A stretch of 64,000 bases of DNA. Origin: SZUA-36 sp963749115. GTDB taxonomy: Bacteria > Pseudomonadota > Gammaproteobacteria > Xanthomonadales > SZUA-36. Location of the stretch: the NCBI GenBank assembly GCA_963749115.1, contig CAVVLP010000014.1, forward strand, positions 124,001 to 188,000, written 5' to 3'. Below, piece after piece: positions 45,001 to 54,082 of the stretch. The notes under the pieces were generated by a model, which worked only from the letters and a program-made list of their open reading frames with translations, was not told the DNA's origin and made no database searches. The translations under genes and the position numbers were made by a program. Every line of letters starts with the position of its first letter. Position 1 is the first letter of the stretch.

Positions 45001-46242
45001 TTCTGAAAGAATATCCCATACCTCGGCACGTTCTGTTTCAACCAGCTTCTTGGCAGCCTTGATAGTTGCCGCCATGCCACGAAGTTGTAACTTGCTGAAT
45101 ATGAACGGCTTGAATAACTCCAGCGCCATCTTCTTGGGTAAACCACATTGATGCAACTTCAGCGTCGGACCCACTACGATAACCGAACGACCAGAGTAAT
45201 CAACACGTTTGCCGAGCAGATTTTGACGGAAACGACCCTGCTTACCCTTGATCATGTCTGCCAGGGATTTTAAAGGCCGGCGGTTGGTGCCGGTAATGGC
45301 GCGACCACGACGACCATTGTCGAGCAGTGCATCAACGGATTCCTGGAGCATACGCTTTTCATTACGCACGATGATATCTGGTGCATTCAGTTCAAGCAGA
45401 CGTTTCAGGCGGTTATTCCGGTTGATCACTCGCCGGTAAAGATCATTCAAATCCGAGGTCGCGAAGCGGCCACCATCCAGCGGCACTAGCGGACGCAGAT
45501 CCGGCGGCAATACCGGCAATACGGTCAGCACCATGTATTCAGGACGGTTACCTGATTCTATGAATGCCTCTACCAGTTTGACACGCTTGGAAAAGCGTTT
45601 GAGTTTTGTCTCCGAGCGCGTTCCACCGATATCTTCGCGGAGTTGTTTCAACTCTTCGTTCAGATTAATGGTACGCAGCATTTCAAAAATCGCCTCTGCG
45701 CCCATCTTGGCCACAAATTCATCGCCAAACTCTTCAACAGCATCAAGATACTGTTCATCTGTCAGCAATGTTCCGCGTTCCAGCGTGGTCATACCTTCAT
45801 CGAGCACTACATAGGATTCAAAATACAGAATCCGTTCTATATCGCGCAGGGTCATATCAAGCATCAGACCGATACGTGAAGGCAGGGATTTCAGGAACCA
45901 AATGTGCGCAACCGGGCTGGCCAGATCGATGTGAGCCATACGTTCACGACGAACCTTGGTCAGCGTGACCTCGGTTCCACACTTTTCACAAACCACACCA
46001 CGATGCTTCATGCGCTTGTACTTACCGCAGAGGCACTCGTAATCCTTAATCGGACCAAATATGGATGCACAGAACAACCCATCGCGCTCCGGTTTAAATG
46101 TCCGGTAGTTGATGGTTTCAGGTTTTTTCACTTCACCAAATGACCAAGAACGAATCAGATTCGGCGGAGCCAATCCTATCCGGATTGTGTCAAAATTCAG
46201 CGGTTGGCGCTGACGATTATAGAGATTTAGTAAGTCTCTCAC
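42025..46242 (-). CDS. rpoC: RNA polymerase beta' subunit
   Basis: Largest core subunit; holds the catalytic magnesium and the DNA clamp. 1405 residues. The N-terminal zinc ribbon [20 protein letters not shown], the active-site loop [16 protein letters not shown], the bridge-helix region [22 protein letters not shown], the second zinc site with CASCYGRD, and the trigger-loop segment [18 protein letters not shown] are all present. The C-terminal tail is rich in Ala/Glu. Sixteen bases after rpoB; a strong terminator follows. Confidence 0.99.
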   Translation of the reverse strand: [1405 protein letters not shown]

Positions 46243-46258
46243 TTTATATCTCCTCTGA

Positions 46259-49200
46259 TCACGTTTCTTCGAGTTCGATGTTTATAGCCAGAGAACGAAT
46301 TTCCTTCACCAATACGTTGAAGGATTCGGGCATGCTTGCCACCATCTCATGGTTACCATCTACAATGTTTTTATACATCTGGTTACGACCGGACACATCA
46401 TCGGATTTCACCGTTAACATCTCCTGCAGCGTATAGGCTGCGCCATACGCTTCCAGAGCCCAAACTTCCATTTCACCAAATCGCTGACCACCAAACTGGG
46501 CTTTACCACCCAATGGCTGCTGCGTAACCAGGCTGTAAGGACCGGTAGAACGCGCGTGCATTTTGTCATCGACCAGGTGATTCAATTTCAGCATATACAT
46601 ATAACCAACCGTTACCGGGCGATCAAATGGATCACCTGTACGACCGTTATACAATGTGGTTTGGCCGGATACCGGTAGTCCTGCCATTTCCAGCAGCCGT
46701 TTAATTTCTGACTCAGGCGCACCGTCAAATACCGGTGTAGCCATTGGCACACCAGCCCTCAGATTTTCCGCCATTTCCTTGATTTCATGAGCGGAAAAGT
46801 CATTCATATTGACCCGACCTTTCTGGTCACTGTTATATATATCACCAAGGAACTTACGTATTTCTTCGGTCTTGGCATTTTGCTCCAGCATGTCCGAAAT
46901 TCGATGCCCGAGCCCTTTTGCTGCCCAGCCCAGGTGAGTTTCCAGTACCTGTCCGATATTCATACGCGATGGAACGCCCAGCGGGTTAAGTACGACATCA
47001 ACTGGCGTACCGTCTTCCATGTAAGGCATGTCTTCCTGCGGAACAATCATGGAGATAACACCTTTGTTACCATGACGGCCTGCCATCTTGTCACCCGGTT
47101 GAATGCGTCGTTTGACAGCCATGTAGACCTTGACCATCTTGAGCACACCAGGAGCCAAATCGTCACCACGGGTGATTTTGCCCTTTTTCTCTTCAAATTT
47201 TTCGTCGAAGGCTTTGCGCTGCTCTTTAATCTGATCAGCAAGCTGCTCAATCAAATCGTTCGCATCATTATCCTTCATGCGTAACTTATATCTATCATCA
47301 GCATCGAGGCTGGCAAGAAATTCAGCGGTAATAACCGTACCTTTCTTAAGACCCTTTGGACCTTTATCGGCAACTTTGCCCACCAGCCCATTTTCAAGAC
47401 GCTGGTAGATGGCTGCTTCAACAATCCTCAACTGATCATCCAGATCTTTTCTGACCTGACGCAATTGATCCTTTTCAATAGATATTGCGCGCTGATCTTT
47501 TTCAACACCATCACGGGTGAACACCTGCACGTCAATGACTGTGCCGTCGCTACCCGATGAAACACGTAATGAAGTGTCTTTTACGTCCGAAGCCTTCTCG
47601 CCGAATATAGCTCTCAGCAACTTTTCTTCAGGTGTCAGTTGGGTCTCGCCTTTTGGCGTTACCTTGCCGACCAGAATATCACCCGCCTTAACCTCGGCGC
47701 CGATGTATACGATACCTGACTGATCCAGCTTGTTCAGGTTGTGCTCGCCAACATTTGGAATATCTGCGGTTATTTCCTCAGAACCCAACTTGGTATCACG
47801 CGCAACACAGGTCAACTCCACGATATGGATGGTTGTGAAGCGGTCTTCCTGTACGACCCTTTCAGAAATCAGGATCGAATCCTCAAAGTTGTAACCATTC
47901 CAGGGCATGAATGCGATCAGCATATTCTGACCGAGTGCCAACTCACCGAGATCGGTTGATGGACCGTCAGCCAGCACGTCACCTTTTGTAATAGCGTCAC
48001 CAACATTCACCAGCGGGCGCTGATTCATACATGTATTCTGATTTGAGCGCTGATATTTAACCAGGTTATAAATATCCACACCGGGGTCACCGGCGGGAAC
48101 TTCATCTTCATTTGCGTGGACAACAATACGTCCGGCATCGACCTGGTCAACAATACCACCGCGCTTGGCGACGGCTGTTACACCTGAATCCGTAGCAACA
48201 ACACGCTCCATTCCCGTACCTACCAATGGCTTCTCAGCGATCAGTGTGGGTACCGCCTGGCGTTGCATATTCGAGCCCATCAATGCGCGGTTGGCATCAT
48301 CGTGCTCAAGAAAGGGAACCAATGACGCTGCAACAGAAACAATCTGCTTGGGTGATACATCCATATAATTGACTTCACTGGGCTCTTTAAGCGTGAACTC
48401 ACCCATATGCCGGCACGGAATAAAATCGTCTATGAATTTGTCCTTGTTATCGAGTGCAGCATTTGCCTGTGCAATTACAAATTCACCTTCGACAATAGCA
48501 GAAAGATAATCCACCTTGTTGGTGACCTTGCCATTGACGACTTTACGATAAGGTGTTTCCAAAAACCCGTAATCGTTGGTCCTGGCATAGACGGCCAGGG
48601 AGTTGATCAAACCAATATTCGGACCTTCAGGTGTTTCAATCGGGCACACACGACCATAATGAGTCGGGTGAACATCACGCACCTCAAAACCAGCACGTTC
48701 GCGAGTCAAACCACCGGGGCCCAACGCAGATACACGACGTTTGTGGGTCACTTCGGACAAGGGGTTATTTTGATCCATGAACTGGCTAAGCTGGCTTGAG
48801 CCAAAAAATTCCTTGATCGCAGCAGCTACTGGTTTGGCATTGATCAGTTCCTGCGGAGAAAGATCCTCACTCTCAGCGACTGACAAACGTTCACGAACGG
48901 CACGCTCAACCCTGACAACACCTACACGAAAAACGTTTTCTGTCATTTCGCCTACGCTGCGCACACGCCGGTTACCCAGGTGGTCAATGTCGTCAACCGT
49001 TCCGCTACCGTTACGGATATCGATAAGCACTTTCAAAACGGCAAGAATATCTTCGCGATCAAGGACACCCGATCCGGTAATCTCATCACGCCCTACACGA
49101 CGGTTGAACTTCATCCGTCCAACACCAGACAAGTCATAACGCTCTTCTGTGAAGAACAGGTTCTTGAACAGGTTCTGTGCAGCTTCTTTGGTCGGCGGTT

Positions 49201-50341
49201 CACCCGGACGCATCATGCGATAGATCTCTACCAATGCTTCAAGTTCATTGGTAGAAGAATCGATATTCAATGTGTTGGAAATGTAAGGGCCCTGGTCAAG
49301 ATCATTGACATACAAAACCTCGAACTTCTTGACACCAGCCTCGCGAAACTTCTGCAGCAGTTCTTCAGTGACTTCCGCATTGGCGTCAGCCAATACCTCA
49401 CCCGATTCTTTGTCGACCAGGTTGTGTGCAACTATTTTTCCAATCAGGTAATCATCAGGTACCTGTAAAGCCTTAATTCCAGCTTCATGTATCAACTTGA
49501 CATGACGTGCAGTAATACGCTTGCCGTGAGCAACGATGGTATTGCCTTTCTTGTCAGCAATATCAAACAAGGCGGACTCACCACGCAGACGCTCTGGAAC
49601 CAACTCCAGCTTTGCACCCTCTTTTAATAATGAAACGTCACTGGTTTCAAAGAACGTGTCCAGTATCTCCTCGTTGTTCATACCCAATGCACGAAGCAAC
49701 ACGGTTACGGGAAGCTTTCTACGCCTGTCTATACGGGTGAATATCCCGTCCTTGGCATCAAACTCGAAATCAAGCCAGGAGCCTCGATATGGGATTACCC
49801 GGGCGGAAAAAAGAAGCTTTCCGCTTGAATGGGTTTTACCCTTGTCATGATCAAAAAATACGCCAGGTGAACGGTGCAACTGTGAAACGATGACACGTTC
49901 GGTACCGTTGATCACAAAGGTTCCTGTATCTGTCATCAATGGCAGGTCGCCCATGTAGACCTCCTGCTCTTTCACGTATTTCACCGGCTTCTGCTTGGCT
50001 GAACTTTCCTTGTCATAAATAACCAGGCGAACCTTTACACGTAAAGGTGCCGCATAGGTCATGCCACGCAGTTTGCATTCGCGGACATTAAAAGGTGGGT
50101 TCCCGAGCTTATAGCTGACATATTCAAGTGCAGCATTACGTGAATATGATACGATCGGAAAAACCGACTTCAGTGCGCCGTGAAGTCCACGTTCGCGCCG
50201 ATCATCCGGTATTGTTTCAAGCTGCAAAAACTCCGAATAGGAACGAATTTGGGTCTGCAAAAGATTGGGGACTTCCAGGATCGCCTGGCTTTTACCAAAA
50301 TCTTTACGGATACGCTTTTTCTCAGTAAATGAGTAATTCAT
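46259..50341 (-). CDS. rpoB: RNA polymerase beta subunit
   Basis: Second core subunit, forming the active-site cleft with beta'. 1360 residues from ATG 50341 (NYSFTEKKRIRKDFGK), with AGAGGTGG 8 bases upstream; a GTG four codons earlier overlaps that ribosome site. The rifampicin pocket FGSSQLSQFMDQNNPLSEVTHKRRVSALGPGGL is intact and of the sensitive type. The region MAGRHGNKGVIS and the C-terminal GGKAQFGGQRFGEMEVWALEAYGAA clamp segment are also present. Separated from rplL by a gap with a strong hairpin. Confidence 0.99.
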   Translation of the reverse strand: MNYSFTEKKRIRKDFGKSQAILEVPNLLQTQIRSYSEFLQLETIPDDRRERGLHGALKSVFPIVSYSRNAALEYVSYKLGNPPFNVRECKLRGMTYAAPLRVKVRLVIYDKESSAKQKPVKYVKEQEVYMGDLPLMTDTGTFVINGTERVIVSQLHRSPGVFFDHDKGKTHSSGKLLFSARVIPYRGSWLDFEFDAKDGIFTRIDRRRKLPVTVLLRALGMNNEEILDTFFETSDVSLLKEGAKLELVPERLRGESALFDIADKKGNTIVAHGKRITARHVKLIHEAGIKALQVPDDYLIGKIVAHNLVDKESGEVLADANAEVTEELLQKFREAGVKKFEVLYVNDLDQGPYISNTLNIDSSTNELEALVEIYRMMRPGEPPTKEAAQNLFKNLFFTEERYDLSGVGRMKFNRRVGRDEITGSGVLDREDILAVLKVLIDIRNGSGTVDDIDHLGNRRVRSVGEMTENVFRVGVVRVERAVRERLSVAESEDLSPQELINAKPVAAAIKEFFGSSQLSQFMDQNNPLSEVTHKRRVSALGPGGLTRERAGFEVRDVHPTHYGRVCPIETPEGPNIGLINSLAVYARTNDYGFLETPYRKVVNGKVTNKVDYLSAIVEGEFVIAQANAALDNKDKFIDDFIPCRHMGEFTLKEPSEVNYMDVSPKQIVSVAASLVPFLEHDDANRALMGSNMQRQAVPTLIAEKPLVGTGMERVVATDSGVTAVAKRGGIVDQVDAGRIVVHANEDEVPAGDPGVDIYNLVKYQRSNQNTCMNQRPLVNVGDAITKGDVLADGPSTDLGELALGQNMLIAFMPWNGYNFEDSILISERVVQEDRFTTIHIVELTCVARDTKLGSEEITADIPNVGEHNLNKLDQSGIVYIGAEVKAGDILVGKVTPKGETQLTPEEKLLRAIFGEKASDVKDTSLRVSSGSDGTVIDVQVFTRDGVEKDQRAISIEKDQLRQVRKDLDDQLRIVEAAIYQRLENGLVGKVADKGPKGLKKGTVITAEFLASLDADDRYKLRMKDNDANDLIEQLADQIKEQRKAFDEKFEEKKGKITRGDDLAPGVLKMVKVYMAVKRRIQPGDKMAGRHGNKGVISMIVPQEDMPYMEDGTPVDVVLNPLGVPSRMNIGQVLETHLGWAAKGLGHRISDMLEQNAKTEEIRKFLGDIYNSDQKGRVNMNDFSAHEIKEMAENLRAGVPMATPVFDGAPESEIKRLLEMAGLPVSGQTTLYNGRTGDPFDRPVTVGYMYMLKLNHLVDDKMHARSTGPYSLVTQQPLGGKAQFGGQRFGEMEVWALEAYGAAYTLQEMLTVKSDDVSGRNQMYKNIVDGNHEMVASMPESFNVLVKEIRSLAINIELEET

Positions 50342-50397
50342 GTTACCAACCACCTCTTTGCGACCTGGCCAATGGTCGCGTCATAAAATGACAAACA

Positions 50398-50433
50398 GGA
50401 TCAGGCCGGGGACATACATCCCCAGCCGGATCC
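50398..50433 (-). promoter_or_regulatory. Hairpin between rplL and rpoB, possible attenuator or processing site
   Basis: GGATC-x-GGC-x-GGGG pairs with CCCC-x-GCC-GGATCC around a short loop in the 123-base rplL-rpoB gap. A second hairpin (GCGACC/GGTCGC) lies nearer rpoB. In E. coli the same gap holds an attenuator and an RNase III site that lower rpoBC expression; the position is equivalent. Confidence 0.6.
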
Positions 50434-50464
50434 TTCTTACTTCTCGTAAATCAAAAATCTTGAC

Positions 50465-50845
50465 TTACTTAACTTCTACGCTAGCGCCTGCCTCTTCGAG
50501 TTTCTTCTTCAACTCTTCAGCTTCAGCTGCCTCAACACCTTCTTTTACTGCAGTCGGTGCACCTTCAACAAGATCCTTGGCTTCTTTAAGGCCTAACCCT
50601 GTGATTTCACGTACTGCTTTAATTACTGGAACCTTGCTGCTACCGAAAGAAGTCAGCATGACGCTGAACTCTGTCTGTTCTGCAACTGCAGCGGCTTCAC
50701 CACCAGCAGCAGGACCAGCAGCTATGGCTACAGGAGCCGCAGCGGATACACCAAATTTCTCTTCCATTGCGCTGATCAGATCAACTACATCCATTACGCT
50801 CATGTTAGAGATTGTGTCTAAAATATCTTCTTTTGAAACGGCCAT
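50465..50845 (-). CDS. rplL: 50S ribosomal protein L7/L12
   Basis: Stalk protein, present in multiple copies, that recruits translation GTPases. 126 residues: N-terminal dimerisation domain (KEDILDTISNMSVMDVVDLISAMEEKFGV), an Ala/Gly/Pro-rich hinge and the C-terminal domain with KVPVIKAVREITGLGLKEAKDLVEGAPTAVKEGV. Follows rplJ by 63 bases. Confidence 0.98.
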   Translation of the reverse strand: MAVSKEDILDTISNMSVMDVVDLISAMEEKFGVSAAAPVAIAAGPAAGGEAAAVAEQTEFSVMLTSFGSSKVPVIKAVREITGLGLKEAKDLVEGAPTAVKEGVEAAEAEELKKKLEEAGASVEVK

Positions 50846-50908
50846 TGTCGTCTCTCCTAATGTCGATTATGGCAACCTATGTGGTTACCGGGGTTAAGTT
50901 TTTATAGT

Positions 50909-51436
50909 TCAGGCAGCTTGTTTTGCTTCGCTAACTGCAGCAAAAGTACGAACCAGTTTGGTATGCGGTTCGGCCAGGGTACGGACAAATTTCTCCACTG
51001 GTGCTTTCATAACGCCCATCAGGATTGCAATCGCCTGATCGTAAGTCGGCAGACTGGACAAACGGTCCAATTCGGAGGCTTCATAAACCTCTCCACCAAC
51101 AGCGACAAGCTTTGTAATCAATTTGTCATTCGACTTCACATAGTCTTTGACAAGACGCGCAGCAGCACCCGGATCTTCCATACTGAAAGCCAGGAGCAGT
51201 GGTCCCGTTAGGGATTCCTGCATGCATTCAAACTCGGTACCTTCCACAGCACGACGCACCAACGTGTTCTTGACCACCTTGAGATAAACGCCACTTTCGC
51301 GTGCCTTCACACGCAAATCTGTCATTTCCTCAACGGTTAAGCCGCGATACTCCGCTGCCACTGCAGCCAATGCGGTCTTGGCAACTTCCGCCACTTCCGC
51401 AACAACTGCTTTCTTCTGCTCAATACTCAGAGCCAT
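50909..51436 (-). CDS. rplJ: 50S ribosomal protein L10
   Basis: Anchors L7/L12 dimers to 23S rRNA; in E. coli the L10-L12 complex represses its own mRNA. 175 residues from ATG 51436 (MALSIEQKKAVVAEV), with GGAGG upstream; the frame is open further but without a start that fits the family. The RNA-binding globular domain contains EYRGLTVEEMTDLRVKARESGVYLKVVKNTL; the C-terminal helix binds L12. A 353-base structured leader precedes it. Confidence 0.97.
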   Translation of the reverse strand: MALSIEQKKAVVAEVAEVAKTALAAVAAEYRGLTVEEMTDLRVKARESGVYLKVVKNTLVRRAVEGTEFECMQESLTGPLLLAFSMEDPGAAARLVKDYVKSNDKLITKLVAVGGEVYEASELDRLSSLPTYDQAIAILMGVMKAPVEKFVRTLAEPHTKLVRTFAAVSEAKQAA

Positions 51437-51789
51437 TTGATACCTCCAAGAGTCAAATAACCGGTTTCCCGGCATGGTTTAACGACTCATGACATCCATA
51501 TACACGAATGTCACAGGACCAAACACGGTCCTTCAGTGGCTACCCCGCTTCTCAATTGTGCTATCTCGAACCCAATTGAGAAGCGGGGGCTCCACCATCT
51601 GCGCAGGCAGTGACCGGTTTCCCGGAACACCCTTAAACCGGACCGCTGACAAAAACAGTAATCCGATACCTACGGTCTCTGACGGCCTACTTCCAGCCAA
51701 GCATTTATCGGTTTCTCCGAAAATGATATGGCCGGAATCAGCCCGCCCTTTCATCAGCTCTCGCTGATGAAATTCCTAATATTATGTTG
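51437..51789 (-). promoter_or_regulatory. Structured leader between rplA and rplJ
   Basis: A 353-base gene-free stretch with several strong RNA hairpins on the minus strand. First, a perfect 10-bp TTTCATCAGC stem with a GAGA loop just after rplA (51749-51772). Next, CCGGTTT/AAACCGG (51635-51641 with 51614-51620). Then a perfect 16-bp stem at 51543-51558 with 51573-51588. A second copy of CCGGGAAACCGG lies at 51461-51472, close to the rplJ ribosome site. Position and size fit an L10-type autoregulatory leader. Confidence 0.65.
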
Positions 51790-52485
51790 CTACAATCTTA
51801 TTGCTGAGTGATCCACCACCAGGCCTGGACCCATGGTTGTTGATACCGCAACCTTTTTCAGGTATTGGCCCTTGGCAGTTGCCGGTTTCAGCTTGATCAA
51901 ATCCGTAATCAATGCCGCGAGATTAGCGTGCAATGCTTCTACCTCGAAATCAACTTTACCAATGGTACTGTGGATGATGCCGCCTTTGTCGGTTCTGAAA
52001 CGAACCTGTCCTGCCTTGGCATTCGTGACCGCCTCAGTCACATCCGTTGCAACGGTTCCCACTTTGGGATTTGGCATCAGGCCTCTTGGCCCTAACACCT
52101 GGCCAAGTTTACCTACAACACGCATTGCATCCGGAGTTGCAATAACGACATCAAATGCGAGGTCTCCACCTTTGATCTGATCATGTAAATCATCCATACC
52201 CACAACATCCGCACCTGCATCCAGTGCTTTCTGGACGTTGTCGCCCTGAGTAAACACTGCGACCCGTACGGTTTTTCCGGTACCGTTGGGCAATACGGTT
52301 GCACCACGCACGTTCTGATCTGATTTTTTCGGATCAACTCCGAGCCGGATTGCTACATCCACGGATTCCTTAAACTTCACATTACTGAATTTTTTCAGCA
52401 GCTCCAGTGCGTCATCAACAACATAGACTTTGCCTGGCTCGATTTGTTCGCGGATCGCTTTATTGCGTTTGCTTGAGCTGGCCAT
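51790..52485 (-). CDS. rplA: 50S ribosomal protein L1
   Basis: Forms the mobile L1 stalk that moves deacylated tRNA and, in E. coli, represses rplKA by binding the L11 mRNA leader. 231 residues in two domains: KFKESVDVAIRLGVDPKKSDQNVRGATVLPNGTGK, then the central domain GADVVGMDDL to VLGPRGLMPNPKVGTV, and the C-terminal return ISTTMGPG-like VSTTMGPGLVVD. Its ATG shares one base with the rplK stop. Confidence 0.98.
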   Translation of the reverse strand: MASSSKRNKAIREQIEPGKVYVVDDALELLKKFSNVKFKESVDVAIRLGVDPKKSDQNVRGATVLPNGTGKTVRVAVFTQGDNVQKALDAGADVVGMDDLHDQIKGGDLAFDVVIATPDAMRVVGKLGQVLGPRGLMPNPKVGTVATDVTEAVTNAKAGQVRFRTDKGGIIHSTIGKVDFEVEALHANLAALITDLIKLKPATAKGQYLKKVAVSTTMGPGLVVDHSAIRL

Positions 52486-52919
52486 CAGACTACACCCTCC
52501 ACTTCCAAACCCATGCTTCGGGCCGATCCCGCGATAGTGCGTACGGCTGCATCCATATCGGCAGCAGTCAAATCGGGCTCTTTTGCCTTGGCAATCTCTT
52601 CCAGTTGCGCGCGGGTTACCGTTCCTACTTTATTGGTATTTGGTTCACCACTGCCCTTAGGAATACCAACGATCTTTCTCAACAACACAGCGGCCGGAGG
52701 CGTCTTGGTGATAAATGTAAAGCTGCGATCGGCATAAACCGTGATCACAACAGGCAAGGGTAAACCTGGTTCGGATTTCTGCGTTGCCGCATTAAAAGCC
52801 TTGCAGAACTCCATGATATTGACACCGTGCTGTCCAAGTGCCGGACCAACCGGAGGACTGGGGTTAGCCTGCCCTGCTTTAACCTGCAACTTGATGTATG
52901 CAGTGACTTTCTTAGCCAT
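52485..52919 (-). CDS. rplK: 50S ribosomal protein L11
   Basis: Binds the GTPase-associated centre of 23S rRNA; target of thiopeptides and needed for RelA activation. 144 residues from ATG 52919 (AKKVTAYIKLQVKAGQANPSPPVGPALGQHGVNIMEFCKAFN), with GGGGAG upstream. The proline-rich switch region PSPPVGP and C-terminal RNA-binding domain (GTVTRAQLEEIAKAKEPDLTAADMDAAVRTIAGSARSMGLEV) are intact. The 147-base gap before it contains a CGAAGAC/GTCTTCG hairpin; an L1-binding site is possible but not certain. Confidence 0.98.
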   Translation of the reverse strand: MAKKVTAYIKLQVKAGQANPSPPVGPALGQHGVNIMEFCKAFNAATQKSEPGLPLPVVITVYADRSFTFITKTPPAAVLLRKIVGIPKGSGEPNTNKVGTVTRAQLEEIAKAKEPDLTAADMDAAVRTIAGSARSMGLEVEGVV

Positions 52920-53066
52920 AGTTTTACTCCCCGGGTTCCAGCGCCTGCTAACCAGTAGCAAAGCTCCCCGTATTGGTTATGACACTACCGAAGACCTTAC
53001 AGTCTTCGTGCGTGCCAGGGTTAAATCCGCTCGGCCCTTTAGCGCCGGCGACAAAAAACTTGTAGT

Positions 53067-53600
53067 TCAGGCTTTTTCAACCTGGTGAAAATTCAACTCC
53101 ACCGGTGTTGAGCGCCCAAAAATCAGCACCGCTACCCGCAGGCGATTTTTCTCGTAGTTAACTTCTTCAACCGTACCGTTGAAATCATTGAATGGCCCGT
53201 CAACTACACGAACCATCTCTCCCGGCTCAAACAGTATCTTCGGCCGTGGTTTATCGACACCTTCCTGGACACGACTAAGTATCGTATCCGCTTCTTTCTG
53301 TGAAATCGCCGCTGGCTTGTCAGATGTACCGCCAATGAAGCCCATCACCTTTGGTACTTCTTTTACCAAATGCCATGTTTCGTCATTCATTTCCATTTCC
53401 ACAAGTACATAACCTGGGAAAAACTTGCGGTCGGAGCGGCGTTTCTGTCCGCCCTTCATTTCTACCACTTCTTCCGTCGGTACCAGAACATCGCCAAACA
53501 TGTCTTCCATTCCGGCCCTGGCAATCCGCTCCGTCAGCGAACGTTGCACCTGTTTTTCGAAACCGGAAAACGCGTGTATGACGTACCAACGTTTACTCAT
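53067..53600 (-). CDS. nusG: Transcription termination/antitermination protein NusG
   Basis: Binds RNA polymerase and links it to Rho or to ribosomal S10. 177 residues: N-terminal NGN domain (SKRWYVIHAFSGFEKQVQRSLTERI, FFPGYVLVEMEMNDETWHLVKEVPKVMGFIGG) and C-terminal KOW domain (EPGEMVRVVDGPFNDFNGTVEEVNYEKNRLRV). Two bases after secE. Confidence 0.98.
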   Translation of the reverse strand: MSKRWYVIHAFSGFEKQVQRSLTERIARAGMEDMFGDVLVPTEEVVEMKGGQKRRSDRKFFPGYVLVEMEMNDETWHLVKEVPKVMGFIGGTSDKPAAISQKEADTILSRVQEGVDKPRPKILFEPGEMVRVVDGPFNDFNGTVEEVNYEKNRLRVAVLIFGRSTPVELNFHQVEKA

Positions 53601-53602
53601 GA

Positions 53603-53986
53603 TCAGCCACCCCCGGTCAACAAGCTGCGAACCAGCGCGCCAATCATCCAGTCAACCGCGGCAAGGAACAGGGAAATAATGATCGTGACGACGATCACCA
53701 TCAACGATGTCTGCACTGCTTCCTGGTGAGTTGGCCAAACCACCTTACGGCGTTCAATATCCGATTCTTTCAAAAAGCGGAAAAATGTAGCGCCTTTCTG
53801 TGTCTGGGCAGCCACCCAAGACGCCAACAAGGTCACAACAATCAGCGCTGCTACCCGAACCGGCGTTATCGCGAGATCCTGATAGTAGTAGTACGCTGCA
53901 ATTCCACCCAGCAACATGATGACTGAGAGCAGCAGCAATGTTGTATCTGCAAATGCTGACCTGCTGTTTTCTACTTTGCTGTTCAT
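53603..53986 (-). CDS. secE: Protein translocase subunit SecE
   Basis: Clamps the two halves of SecY in the inner membrane. 127 residues, the long three-helix proteobacterial form: two N-terminal membrane segments (TTLLLLSVIMLLGGIAAYYYY and VAALIVVTLLASWVAAQ), then the conserved amphipathic part FFRFLKESDIERRKVVWPTHQEAVQTSLMVIVV and the essential third helix. Directly upstream of nusG, as in E. coli. Confidence 0.97.
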   Translation of the reverse strand: MNSKVENSRSAFADTTLLLLSVIMLLGGIAAYYYYQDLAITPVRVAALIVVTLLASWVAAQTQKGATFFRFLKESDIERRKVVWPTHQEAVQTSLMVIVVTIIISLFLAAVDWMIGALVRSLLTGGG

Positions 53987-54082
53987 ATTCAGTCGCTTTA
54001 TCCGTTCCCGTGCCTGTTGTTACCAATGCCTGTTGTTACCCGTTCCGATTGATCAAACAACCGTTTGGTCTGAGTGCAGTAC

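Noticed and set aside
42490..49850. Many plus-strand frames of 60-165 codons opposite rpoC and rpoB
   Set aside because: Shadows of two long, highly conserved genes; none has family features or ribosome sites.
52920..53066. L1-binding site in the rplK leader
   Set aside because: A hairpin and a G-rich stretch are present, but I could not match the specific L1 helix-loop signature.
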